From the NCBI GenBank assembly GCA_045579305.1, contig JAZNLY010000087.1, forward strand, positions 1 to 6,958: a stretch of 6,958 nucleotides of DNA. The letters are read 5' to 3'. Origin of the DNA: Fimenecus sp045579305. GTDB lineage: Bacteria; Bacillota; Clostridia; Oscillospirales; Acutalibacteraceae. A program made the translations under genes and the position numbers. Under the pieces are notes generated by a model. That model had not been told where the DNA came from, did not search any database, and saw only the letters and a program-made list of their open reading frames with translations. Positions within the stretch are counted from its first letter, which is position 1. Each line of letters begins with the position of its first letter. Positions 1-6,841 of the stretch are shown here, piece after piece.

Positions 1-99
1 ACACCTGACCATATCCGAATCGTATATCTTCCAAGAAGACGAATCCTCGGTGAAGCAATGGATGCATTTAAAGATTTTCTTGCCGATTACCGACAATAA
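1..99 (+). CDS. PLP-dependent aminotransferase class I/II, C-terminal end only (partial)
   Basis: Frame 1 is open from the first base to a TAA at 97-99, giving 32 residues that begin TPDHIRIVYLPRR and end in FLADYRQ. The pattern 'H-hydrophobic-RIV-LP', then a leucine/alanine-rich helix with 'EAMDAFKDFL', is how alanine/aspartate-type class I/II aminotransferases end: the Arg in 'RIV' lies in the small domain, and the closing helix packs against it. The 5' part, including the PLP lysine, lies outside the window, so neither substrate nor intactness can be judged. The gene stops directly against a strong hairpin terminator, so it is the last gene of its transcript. A different fold-type I PLP enzyme remains possible because only 32 residues are visible. 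Confidence 0.6.
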   Translation, partial: TPDHIRIVYLPRRRILGEAMDAFKDFLADYRQ

Positions 100-125
100 A
101 AAACTCCCCTGAGGGGAGTTTTTTT
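98..125. terminator. Bidirectional intrinsic terminator between convergent genes
   Basis: A perfect 9-bp stem (AAACTCCCC at 101-109 with GGGGAGTTT at 113-121) closes a 3-nt TGA loop. It is followed on + by a run of seven T (119-125) and on - by a run of six T (complement of 98-103). It therefore fits termination of the aminotransferase on + and of the secreted-protein gene on -, whose stop codon lies only a few bases away. Confidence 0.9.
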
Positions 126-127
126 GT

Positions 128-1318
128 TTACCAATTAACAGTAACCTTTGTTCCGTTTATTGAGTATGTCACATTATCTGTACTTTCGGTTTCAAGTGCG
201 TTTATGAATAAATTCATCATTGTAGTATTCGGGAAAGTGATTGAATAAATCATTGTGAGTGAAGCGGGGTTGTAAATCGTGCCACTTAAATGGAAACCTG
301 TGAGCCACCAGTGTTTCTGTGGTTTTGTGTTAATCAGAACTTTATCTCCAATGGAAAGTTTCATCTGCATTTCCATCATCTGGTCATCATTTGCGCAGTT
401 GTAGAAACTGCCGAGTTCTTCACCGGGAACACGGTTGTAAAGACCAATTTCAGCACCGTTTGTAACATAGAAATATGTGCCTTTCCAGACCTGAATCATC
501 CATTCAAGACCTTCATAATCAAAATGATATCTCTGTGTTTCATAGTCATAAATGCCGATTGCATTGGCAGTAATATCATAAAGAACAGCAAAGCCTAAAT
601 CTCTTGTCCAAGCATCAACGACTGTGTAAATCACCATATCCTTGAAATTAAAGTTGAATCCAAGACCTAATATGCCGGTACCGTTTGCGTCATATAAATC
701 ACCCGTTTCGGTGTTGATGAGCATTTGTGTGGCAGCTGATTCTTTGCTGCCGTCACGATAGACAATATTGATGCAAAGATTATAAATAGCAGGGTCTTCA
801 GTAGGTTTTGCGAATAACTCAAGCTTATCAACAATACTCAAATAGCTACCTAAAAGGTGATATATTCTACCAAGTCCTGTTCCTTCAGCATCACTCTTGT
901 CACGAAGAGCATACATTTCATCTCGGAAAGCCTTTGTGTCAATTTCAAAGGTGTCAACGATGAGTTCTGCAACCCTATTGATTGGCGGAAGATTGCGAAG
1001 AATTGCTTCCATATCAACTCCACAATTCTGCACTACATAAAGGTTAGCATCAGTAAGGAACTTATCAAACGAAATGTCAAGTCTTTCTTCGGTAGGGAAT
1101 TTACCATTTGTCATAAGACGGAAAAAATCCGAGCAGGCCTTGATTTTCTGTGCAACCTCTGCTGTTGTAATAGCAGGGTATCCCTCATCATTGAGTAACT
1201 GTACATATTCCGCTCTGGTAGTTGGTAATTTTTCGCTTTTTGCATAAACAGGAGCAATCATTGTACAGATAAGAACTATCGCCATAACTAATGCAACAAG
1301 TTTTCTTGTAAAATTCAT
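128..1318 (-). CDS. Secreted protein with signal peptide and DUF4474-like C-terminal domain, function unknown
   Basis: The product is 396 aa if translation starts at the ATG at 1318-1316. GAAAGGA (1333-1327) sits 8 nt upstream of that ATG; a TTG one codon earlier at 1321 has only 5 nt of spacing. Residues 1-26 form a textbook Sec signal peptide: NFTRK basic start, hydrophobic core LVALVMAIVLICTMI, and cleavage expected after VYA. There is no lipobox Cys, LPxTG motif or C-terminal membrane segment, so the mature protein is probably released. Residues about 27-175 look mostly helical and I do not recognise them. From about residue 212 the features (GILGLGFNF, DAWTRDLGF, FDYEGLEWMIQVWKGTY, GAEIGLYNR, HWWLTGF, ITFPNTTMMNLFINAL) match my recollection of DUF4474 (no known activity); this is from memory, not a search. 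The tail NVTYSINGTKVTVNW looks like an extra beta-hairpin. It has its own promoter and terminator and is not in an operon with either neighbour. Confidence 0.85.
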   Translation of the reverse strand: MNFTRKLVALVMAIVLICTMIAPVYAKSEKLPTTRAEYVQLLNDEGYPAITTAEVAQKIKACSDFFRLMTNGKFPTEERLDISFDKFLTDANLYVVQNCGVDMEAILRNLPPINRVAELIVDTFEIDTKAFRDEMYALRDKSDAEGTGLGRIYHLLGSYLSIVDKLELFAKPTEDPAIYNLCINIVYRDGSKESAATQMLINTETGDLYDANGTGILGLGFNFNFKDMVIYTVVDAWTRDLGFAVLYDITANAIGIYDYETQRYHFDYEGLEWMIQVWKGTYFYVTNGAEIGLYNRVPGEELGSFYNCANDDQMMEMQMKLSIGDKVLINTKPQKHWWLTGFHLSGTIYNPASLTMIYSITFPNTTMMNLFINALETESTDNVTYSINGTKVTVNW

Positions 1319-1326
1319 CAATATCG

Positions 1327-1333
1327 TCCTTTC
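1327..1333 (-). promoter_or_regulatory. Ribosome binding site that decides the start of the secreted-protein gene
   Basis: Read on -, GAAAGGA precedes the ATG at 1318 by 8 nt (normal spacing) and an in-frame TTG at 1321 by 5 nt. Spacing and the commoner start codon both favour ATG. Confidence 0.7.
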
Positions 1334-1348
1334 AGAATTATCTATAAT

Positions 1349-1376
1349 ATTATATCATTTTTAAATGGAAAATCAA
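1349..1376 (-). promoter_or_regulatory. Sigma-A-type promoter for the secreted-protein gene
   Basis: On - there is a perfect -10 TATAAT (1354-1349) preceded by TTGATT (1376-1371; four of six matches to TTGACA) with a 16-nt spacer. Transcription would start near 1342, leaving a leader of about 25 nt with the ribosome binding site inside it. The -10 forms half of a 12-bp perfect palindrome, TATAATATTATA (1343-1354). Confidence 0.65.
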
Positions 1377-1409
1377 CTTTAAATATGTACCATAAATTTA
1401 CAATTTCTC

Positions 1410-1438
1410 TTTATTTTATTGTTAATCTGTGATATAAT
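1410..1438 (+). promoter_or_regulatory. Extended -10 promoter for the peptidase-transporter operon
   Basis: TGATATAAT at 1430-1438 is a full extended -10 (TGn plus consensus TATAAT). The -35 position, 17 nt upstream (TTTATT, 1410-1415), is poor, as is usual for extended -10 promoters. A start near 1445 gives a leader of only about 23 nt before the ATG at 1468, leaving no room for a riboswitch or attenuator. AGGAG at 1454-1458 with 9-nt spacing serves as ribosome binding site. Confidence 0.65.
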
Positions 1439-1467
1439 CAGTTATTATTTTTTAGGAGATGTAGAAA

Positions 1468-2790
1468 ATGAGCGAAAATCGTGCAATGGAGTATGCAAAG
1501 ATTCTCTCAAAACTTATTAAAGTAGAAACAATTTCTTCACGAGATAATAAAGACATCACAAAATTTTTAGAATTCCACAAGGTGCTCGGTGAGGTTTATC
1601 CGAATGTTTTCGGCACAATGGAATGTGAAAAATTCGGTGCAAGTCTTTTGCTTAAATGGAAGGGTACTGACTCATCATTAAAACCTGTTATGCTTATGAA
1701 TCACCACGACGTTGTTGAGGCAAGTGGCGAGTGGAAATACGCACCATTCTCAGGTGAAATTGCTGAAGGCAGAGTATGGGGCAGAGGCACTCTTGATACA
1801 AAGGGTGGTCTTTCAATGATGCTTCAGGCTGCTGAAGAACTGATTAAAGAAGGCTTTACTCCAAAAAGAGATACATATTTCGTTTCAACCTGTACTGAAG
1901 AAACTGGTGGTGAAGACGGAAATGCCATGTCATTGGCTCTCAAAGAAAGAGGAATGGACTTCTATATGGTTCTTGACGAGGGCGGTATGATTTTATATGA
2001 CCCAATCGGTGGTGCTGACGGCACATTTGCTATGATTGGCGTTGGTGAAAAGGGTTATATGGACCTTAAATTTGTTGCAAAGTCAAATGGTGGCCACGCT
2101 TCTGCACCCGGCAAAAACACTCCCCTTGTACGCCTTGCAAAGTTTATGGTTGAGGCTGAAAAGGCAGAATGCTTTGATGTTTATATGTCCGATACAATCA
2201 AGGAAATGCTTTCTCGTTTTGCACCAACAATGAGTGGCGTTATGAAAATGGCTTGTGGTAATGTAAATGCATTCAAGCCTATACTTCAGAAGGCTATGCC
2301 GATGATTTCTCCATCAGGTGCTGCACTTCTTCGTACAACTCTTGCTTTCACAATGAGTAAGGGTAGTGATGGCTCAAATGTTATCCCACAGGAAGCATGG
2401 GTAATGGGTAATATGAGATATTCCCACCATCAGGGTAAAAAATCAAGTGTTGATGCAATTACGGCACTTGCAAAGAAATATGATATTGAAACAGTAATCG
2501 TAGAGGACGGAATGGAATCAGGCGTTTCAGATTTCAATGGTGAACAGTTTAAATTTATCGAAAAAGCAGTAAATACTGTTTTCCCTGAATACAAGCCTGT
2601 ACCATATATTATGAATGGTGCAAGTGACAGCAGATATTTCACAAGAGTTTGTGACAACTGTCTTCGTTTTGTTCCTTTTAAGATTGATAATCAGCAATAC
2701 GGCAGTGTTCATGGTATCGACGAAAATGTTGATATTGATGTTTTGCCACCAGCCGTTGATTTCTATAAATATGTAATTAAAGAGGTATAA
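1468..2790 (+). CDS. M20-family metallopeptidase/amidohydrolase (carboxypeptidase S / PM20D1-like)
   Basis: This is a 440-aa cytoplasmic di-metal hydrolase without a signal peptide, expected to cleave an amide or peptide bond next to a free carboxylate. All M20 landmarks are present in order: H79-x-D81 in MNHHDVV (metal ligand and its partner), D110 in GRGTLDTKGG (bridging ligand), E144-E145 in TCTEETGG (general base and metal ligand), D170 in VLDEGG (metal ligand) and H415 in SVHGIDE (last metal ligand). GGHASAPG (208-215) and NVIP (304-307) mark the inserted lid/dimerisation domain, which spans about 195-310. The layout resembles carboxypeptidase S and PM20D1 (peptides or N-acyl amino acids) more than DapE or ArgE, but substrate cannot be read from motifs. 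AGGAG 9 nt before the ATG supports this start. The gene is first in a two-gene unit; the transporter begins 5 nt after its stop, suggesting that the transported compound is the substrate. Confidence 0.93.
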   Translation: MSENRAMEYAKILSKLIKVETISSRDNKDITKFLEFHKVLGEVYPNVFGTMECEKFGASLLLKWKGTDSSLKPVMLMNHHDVVEASGEWKYAPFSGEIAEGRVWGRGTLDTKGGLSMMLQAAEELIKEGFTPKRDTYFVSTCTEETGGEDGNAMSLALKERGMDFYMVLDEGGMILYDPIGGADGTFAMIGVGEKGYMDLKFVAKSNGGHASAPGKNTPLVRLAKFMVEAEKAECFDVYMSDTIKEMLSRFAPTMSGVMKMACGNVNAFKPILQKAMPMISPSGAALLRTTLAFTMSKGSDGSNVIPQEAWVMGNMRYSHHQGKKSSVDAITALAKKYDIETVIVEDGMESGVSDFNGEQFKFIEKAVNTVFPEYKPVPYIMNGASDSRYFTRVCDNCLRFVPFKIDNQQYGSVHGIDENVDIDVLPPAVDFYKYVIKEV

Positions 2791-2795
2791 TTTTT

Positions 2796-4196
2796 ATGGC
2801 TCAGACCGAAAAAAAGGGGCTTGGAATCAGTGCCAAATCCTTTATAGGTGCAATAGTTATCATTTTTGCACTTATGTGCTTGACATATGCGAGTACCTTC
2901 ATAATTCCCGGTGGTGAATATGACCGTATTATAGATGCAAACGGAACCCAATCCATTGTAACTGATAGCTTTAAGACAGTTGAGGGTGGTCTTCCTTTCT
3001 ACAAATGGCTTTTGTCTCCATTCCTTGTGCTTGGTGCCGATGGTGGTGGCGCAATTATTGCCGTTATTGCATTCCTGCTCGTAATCGGCGGTATCTTTAC
3101 TGCCCTCGATAAGAGTGGACTTATGGAATATATGCTCAAAAAGATTGTGCATAAATTCGGACAAAACCGATATAACCTTATGTCACTTGTTATGCTTTTC
3201 TTTATGGCAATGGGTGCTTTTATCGGCTCATTTGAAGAATGTGTGCCACTTGTTCCCATTGTCGTGGGACTTTCTGTGGCTCTTGGTTGGGACGAATTGA
3301 CGGGACTTGGAATGAGTCTTCTCTCAGTTGGTTGTGGCTTTGCATCGGGTGTGTGTAATCCGTTTACAGTTGGTGTTGCACAGGAGCTTGCAGGACTTCC
3401 CATGTTCTCGGGAATGTGGTTCCGTCTTTTATCCTTTGTAATTCTTTACGCCATTCTCCATTTCTTTGTAAAGCATCACGCCCTTAAAATCGCAAAACCA
3501 ATCGAACAGATTGAAGTTCATGACGATTTTGTGGATGACAAGAAAATGGATAAAGCATTACTTGTGTTTGTCGCAGGTCTTGGAATAGGTATTCTTATAG
3601 TCCTCAGCTCTGTTTTTGTAACATTTTTACAGGATTTAACAATGATTATTGTGGCTGTAATGTTCCTTGTTGCAGGTCTTTCTTCAGTAATCGTTTCCGG
3701 TATGAAGGGCAAGGACTTAGCAAAAAGCTTTGGAAACGGAGTTGTTACAGTTGTTCCTGCTGTGTTTATGATTTTAATGGCAAGTTCAATTAAATACACC
3801 TTGGTTGAGGGTAAAATTCTTGACACAATTCTCCATGGTGCAGTGGAAATTGCCGAAACCTTACCAAAGGGTGCAGTAATTCTCTTTATTTACCTTATTG
3901 TTCTTGTACTTAATTTCTTTATAAGCTCAGGTTCAGCAAAAGCATTTCTTTTAATGCCTTTAATCGTGCCGTTAGCACAGGTTTTTGAAATTTCATCACA
4001 GCTTTCCGTGGTGGCATTCGCATTCGGTGACGGATTCTCAAATGTAATGTATCCTACAAATCCGGTATTGCTCATAAGCCTTGGAATGGTTGGCGTAAGC
4101 TATGTGAAATGGTTTAAATGGTCATTTAAAATTCAGTTCAGTATTTTAATTGCAACAAGTATATTGTTGTTATTTGGTCTTGTGATAGGATATTGA
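2796..4196 (+). CDS. YfcC-family membrane transporter (ion transporter superfamily)
   Basis: This is a 466-aa polytopic membrane protein with about 12 hydrophobic segments, for example near residues 15-37, 85-104, 127-145, 207-226, 253-275, 280-300, 315-335, 357-378 and 446-464. The opening 'LTYASTFIIPGGEYDR' after the first helix, the segment with FEECVPLVPIVVGLS (146-160), and two related Gly/Asn/Pro-rich stretches (GCGFASGVCNPFTVGVAQ at 179-196; FGDGFSNVMYPTNPVLL at 410-426) are typical of YfcC/DcuC-like carriers, where such paired re-entrant loops form the substrate site. Some pipelines label YfcC a basic amino acid antiporter; that specificity is not shown here. AGAGG at 2781-2785, within the last codons of the peptidase gene, is the ribosome binding site, and the gap is 5 nt, so the two are probably translationally coupled. 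Likely job: bring in the peptidase substrate or exchange it for a product. Confidence 0.88.
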   Translation: MAQTEKKGLGISAKSFIGAIVIIFALMCLTYASTFIIPGGEYDRIIDANGTQSIVTDSFKTVEGGLPFYKWLLSPFLVLGADGGGAIIAVIAFLLVIGGIFTALDKSGLMEYMLKKIVHKFGQNRYNLMSLVMLFFMAMGAFIGSFEECVPLVPIVVGLSVALGWDELTGLGMSLLSVGCGFASGVCNPFTVGVAQELAGLPMFSGMWFRLLSFVILYAILHFFVKHHALKIAKPIEQIEVHDDFVDDKKMDKALLVFVAGLGIGILIVLSSVFVTFLQDLTMIIVAVMFLVAGLSSVIVSGMKGKDLAKSFGNGVVTVVPAVFMILMASSIKYTLVEGKILDTILHGAVEIAETLPKGAVILFIYLIVLVLNFFISSGSAKAFLLMPLIVPLAQVFEISSQLSVVAFAFGDGFSNVMYPTNPVLLISLGMVGVSYVKWFKWSFKIQFSILIATSILLLFGLVIGY

Positions 4197-4214
4197 TATA
4201 GCTTATTACGGTAG

Positions 4215-4234
4215 GGCGGGGTCTTGACCCCGCC
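4215..4234. repeat. Isolated GC-rich palindrome, dispersed-repeat-like
   Basis: GGCGGGGTC (4215-4223) and GACCCCGCC (4226-4234) form a perfect 9-bp inverted repeat around TT; physically this means an 8-bp stem with a CTTG loop. It is almost pure G/C within strongly AT-rich flanks. It has no T-run on either side, so it does not look like an intrinsic terminator. From memory, similar palindromes with a GTAGGG flank recur between genes in gut Clostridia, which would make it a REP-like element; only one copy is present here. It lies between two gene pairs, ending 10 nt before the next ribosome binding site. Confidence 0.6.
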
Positions 4235-4244
4235 GAATTACTTG

Positions 4245-4251
4245 AAAGGAG
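4245..4251 (+). promoter_or_regulatory. Ribosome binding site that sets the radical SAM gene start
   Basis: AAAGGAG ends 5 nt before the ATG at 4257. The reading frame stays open upstream to a TTG at 4224, but that codon lies inside the GC-rich palindrome without a ribosome binding site in front of it. Confidence 0.8.
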
Positions 4252-4256
4252 AAAAT

Positions 4257-5927
4257 ATGAAGGTCATTATTTCTTGTCTTAATTCAAAATATGTTCACGC
4301 TTCACTTTCTCCTTGGTGTCTTTTGTCGGGTGTCCGTGAATTCTCCAAAAATCAATACGACATCTCAGTTATGGAGAGCACAATCAATGGTAATATCGGC
4401 GATTTCGCAGACAAAATTATAAACGAAAAGCCGGATGTTGTTGCCTTTTCTTCATATATATGGAATATCACAAAAACACTTGAAATTTGTCGGATTATAA
4501 AAGAAAAACACAAATGTATAATCGTTCTCGGTGGTCCCGAAGTGGCTTATCGTCCAAAGGATGTTTTAGAAAAATACGGATTTATCGATTTTGTTCTTTC
4601 AGGTGAAGGTGAGTGGACATTTCCCGATTTTCTCGACCATATAAATGGGGATTTATCCCTTGTGAGTGGTCTTACTTACAGGAAAAACGATGAAATAATT
4701 ACAATCCCTGAAAAGATATATTCTGACACTCCGCCATCACCATTTACCGACGAATTTTTTGAGAATCTTAATGGCAGAATTTCATATATTGAAACGAGCC
4801 GAGGATGTCCTTATCATTGTGCTTTCTGTCTTTCAGGCAGATGCTCACCACTTCGTTATTTTCATATTGAACAGGTGAAAAATGATATAATTAAACTTGC
4901 AAACAGTGGCACTCAGACAGTAAAATTCGTTGACCGTACATTCAATGCAAACGCAAAAAGAGCCAACGAAATTTTGCTTTTTATCAAAGAAAACTATGGC
5001 AGAGAAATTCCCGGAAATGTCTGTTTTCATTTTGAAATAGCAGGGGATATCTTAAAAGAAAGTACCCTTGCAATCCTCTCATCAATGCCAAAAGGCTCCG
5101 TGCAGCTTGAAATCGGTATGCAGTCCTTTAACGAAGATACATTAAAGTCAATTAACCGAAAAACCGATACAAAAAAGCTTATGGAAAATATAAAAAAACT
5201 CATAAGCTTTGAGAATATGCACATCCATATTGACCTTATTGCAGGGCTGACGGGTGAAGACCTTGAAAGCTTTAAGAACAGTTTTAATATTGGCTATTCT
5301 CTTAATGCTCATATGTTACAGATGGGTTTTTTAAAGCTTCTCTATGGTGCGGATATGCGTGAAAACAGTGAAAAATATCCCTGCACCTTTACAGAAGAGC
5401 CACCTTACGAGGTTACATCAACCCCTTGGCTTTCAGATGACGAAATAAAAATGCTCAAAAACTGTGAAGATGCAGTTGACAGACTTTACAACAGCGGAAG
5501 ATTTTTATATACTTTAAAATATCTTACAGAAGAAATCGGAATTTCGCCATTTGACCTTTTCAATGATTTTGGAAATTCTGTCAATGGCAATAAAATGCGA
5601 CTTTGCGATTATTCAGAAAATCTGTATAATTTCTTTAAAGATAAATGTGATAAAGAGATTTTAAGAGAGAAAATTCTCTGCGATTTGCTTTCTTCTTCAT
5701 CTTCAGTACAGATTCCTGAAATATTCAAGAGGAAAGACCCTCTTTACAGGCAAATTAAAAAACATTTTACTGAGAATGTGGATAAAAATATAAAAATCGC
5801 AATTCTATATAAATCAAATCAGGTATATGCTGTAAATCAATCAAAAGAAAAAAACCTTCACAACAGATATGAAGGCAGGTTTTATGATATGAATGACCTT
5901 TTAGGAAAGGATGAGAAAAATGTATAA
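4257..5927 (+). CDS. B12-binding-domain radical SAM protein with DUF4080-like C-terminus
   Basis: The product is 556 aa from the ATG at 4257. Residues about 1-130 form a cobalamin-binding-like Rossmann domain: KVIISCLNSKYVHASLS at the start, DVVAFSSYIWN, VLGGPEVAYRP and VLSGEGE. The canonical base-off cobalamin motif DxHxxG is not seen, which is common in this class and leaves B12 binding unproven. A radical SAM core follows at about 175-370, with the [4Fe-4S] motif C184-x3-C188-x2-C191 (RGCPYHCAFC), FVDRTFN, EIGMQSFN and HIDLIAGLTGED in the usual order; it should cleave S-adenosylmethionine reductively to a 5'-deoxyadenosyl radical. The remaining 180 or so residues (LYGADMRE to the end) resemble the DUF4080 tail of this subfamily, from memory. 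Members are usually annotated as B12-dependent radical SAM proteins or possible methyltransferases without a known substrate. The stop codon lies inside the next gene, so the two are coupled. Confidence 0.88.
   Translation: MKVIISCLNSKYVHASLSPWCLLSGVREFSKNQYDISVMESTINGNIGDFADKIINEKPDVVAFSSYIWNITKTLEICRIIKEKHKCIIVLGGPEVAYRPKDVLEKYGFIDFVLSGEGEWTFPDFLDHINGDLSLVSGLTYRKNDEIITIPEKIYSDTPPSPFTDEFFENLNGRISYIETSRGCPYHCAFCLSGRCSPLRYFHIEQVKNDIIKLANSGTQTVKFVDRTFNANAKRANEILLFIKENYGREIPGNVCFHFEIAGDILKESTLAILSSMPKGSVQLEIGMQSFNEDTLKSINRKTDTKKLMENIKKLISFENMHIHIDLIAGLTGEDLESFKNSFNIGYSLNAHMLQMGFLKLLYGADMRENSEKYPCTFTEEPPYEVTSTPWLSDDEIKMLKNCEDAVDRLYNSGRFLYTLKYLTEEIGISPFDLFNDFGNSVNGNKMRLCDYSENLYNFFKDKCDKEILREKILCDLLSSSSSVQIPEIFKRKDPLYRQIKKHFTENVDKNIKIAILYKSNQVYAVNQSKEKNLHNRYEGRFYDMNDLLGKDEKNV
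5903..5911 (+). promoter_or_regulatory. Ribosome binding site that decides the aldo/keto reductase start
   Basis: AGGAAAGGA ends 8 nt before the ATG at 5920, good spacing. The alternative in-frame ATG at 5911 overlaps the last base of this site and would have to use AGGA (5903-5906) at only 4 nt. Confidence 0.7.
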
Positions 5928-6831
5928 AATTGAATTGGGAAAAAGTGGTTTGCAAGTGCCTGTTATCGCAGTAGGTTGTATGCGAATCAGTGATATGAGC
6001 GAAAGGGAAGTGTCCGCATTTGTTGACACAGCCTTACAGAATGGTGCAAACTTTTTTGACCACGCAGATATTTATGGCGGAGGCAAAAGTGAAGAGGTTT
6101 TCGGCAAAGCAATAACCCCTTCAATGCGAGAAAATATTTTCATCCAGACAAAATGCGGTATCCGAAAGGGTCAGTTTGACTTTTCCTATGACCATATTGT
6201 AAATTCAGTTGACGGAAGTCTTAAAAGACTCGGCACAGAGTACATCGATGTACTTTTACTCCATAGACCCGATGCACTTATGGAGCCTGACGAGGTTGCA
6301 AAGGCATTTGATTATCTCAAATCATCGGGTAAAGTCCGTAATTTCGGTGTTTCAAATCAAAATCCATACCAGATGCAACTCTTACAGAATTCAATGGATA
6401 TGCCACTTTGTGCAAATCAGTTGCAGTGTGGTGTAATGCACACACCAATGATTCAGTCAGGAATCAATGTTAATATGTACAACGAGTCAGGTGTTAACCG
6501 TGACGGTGGTGTCCTTGATTTCTGCCGACTTAACAGGATTACAATTCAGCCTTGGTCACCAATGCAGTATGGCTTCTTCAAGGGTTGCTTTATAGATAAT
6601 GAAAAATTCCCTGAGCTTAATGAAGCAATGGGCAGAATCGCAGAAAAATATGGTGTTTCAAAGACCACAATGGCATTTGCGTGGATTCTTCGTCACCCTG
6701 CAAAAATGCAGCCTGTAACAGGCACAACAAATCTCACTCGTCTTTCCGATTGCTTAAAGGCAAGTGAAATTGCTATTACCCGTGAAGAATGGTACGAAAT
6801 TTATCGTGCCGCAGGAAATGTTTTACCATAA
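5920..6831 (+). CDS. Aldo/keto reductase, YdhF-like
   Basis: This is a 303-aa NADPH-dependent carbonyl reductase with a (beta/alpha)8 fold, expected in the cytoplasm. The catalytic tetrad is complete: D47 in FFDHADIYGG, Y52, K78 in TKCGI and H115 in LLLHRPD. KSSGKVRNFGVSN (134-146) and the cofactor-end segment PVTGTTNLTRL (265-275) are also family-typical. The signatures HADIYGG, HRPDALMEPDEVAKAF and the ending 'REEWYEIYRAAGNVLP' align well with my recollection of E. coli YdhF, whose physiological substrate is not established. I chose the ATG at 5920 over the one at 5911 because of ribosome binding site spacing and because MYKIELGKSGLQVP is how the family begins. The gene overlaps the radical SAM gene by 8 nt and is last in its transcript, followed by a hairpin terminator. 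Confidence 0.92.
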   Translation: MYKIELGKSGLQVPVIAVGCMRISDMSEREVSAFVDTALQNGANFFDHADIYGGGKSEEVFGKAITPSMRENIFIQTKCGIRKGQFDFSYDHIVNSVDGSLKRLGTEYIDVLLLHRPDALMEPDEVAKAFDYLKSSGKVRNFGVSNQNPYQMQLLQNSMDMPLCANQLQCGVMHTPMIQSGINVNMYNESGVNRDGGVLDFCRLNRITIQPWSPMQYGFFKGCFIDNEKFPELNEAMGRIAEKYGVSKTTMAFAWILRHPAKMQPVTGTTNLTRLSDCLKASEIAITREEWYEIYRAAGNVLP

Positions 6832-6841
6832 TATCCGATAT

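Noticed and set aside
290..1198. Open frames on + (290-598 and 857-1198) opposite the secreted-protein gene
   Set aside because: They lie antisense within a well-supported gene, have no ribosome binding site or recognisable domain, and have atypical Cys/Phe/Ile/His-rich composition.
1322..1467. Riboswitch, small RNA or small gene in the divergent intergenic region
   Set aside because: Both promoters give leaders of only about 25 nt and the rest is AT-rich with no stable stem; there is no room for a structured leader.
2786..2791. TATAAT as a promoter for the transporter gene
   Set aside because: It spans the peptidase stop codon and ends 4 nt before the transporter ATG, so transcription would start inside the coding region; it is a by-product of GAGGTATAA followed by T.
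2763..3826. Open frames on - (2763-3164, 2999-3403, 3518-3826) opposite the transporter gene
   Set aside because: They are antisense shadows of a hydrophobic membrane-protein gene, with Ser/Thr/Pro-rich low-information translations and no start signals.
4211..4241. GC-rich hairpin as an intrinsic terminator
   Set aside because: No run of T follows the stem on either strand, unlike the two genuine terminators in this window.
4224..4256. Extended N-terminus of the radical SAM protein starting at a TTG
   Set aside because: The TTG lies inside the GC-rich palindrome with no ribosome binding site before it, whereas AAAGGAG precedes the ATG at 4257, where the family-typical N-terminus begins.
5911..5919. 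Earlier ATG start for the aldo/keto reductase
   Set aside because: It abuts AGGAAAGG with no proper spacing; the ATG at 5920 has 8-nt spacing and matches the usual family N-terminus.
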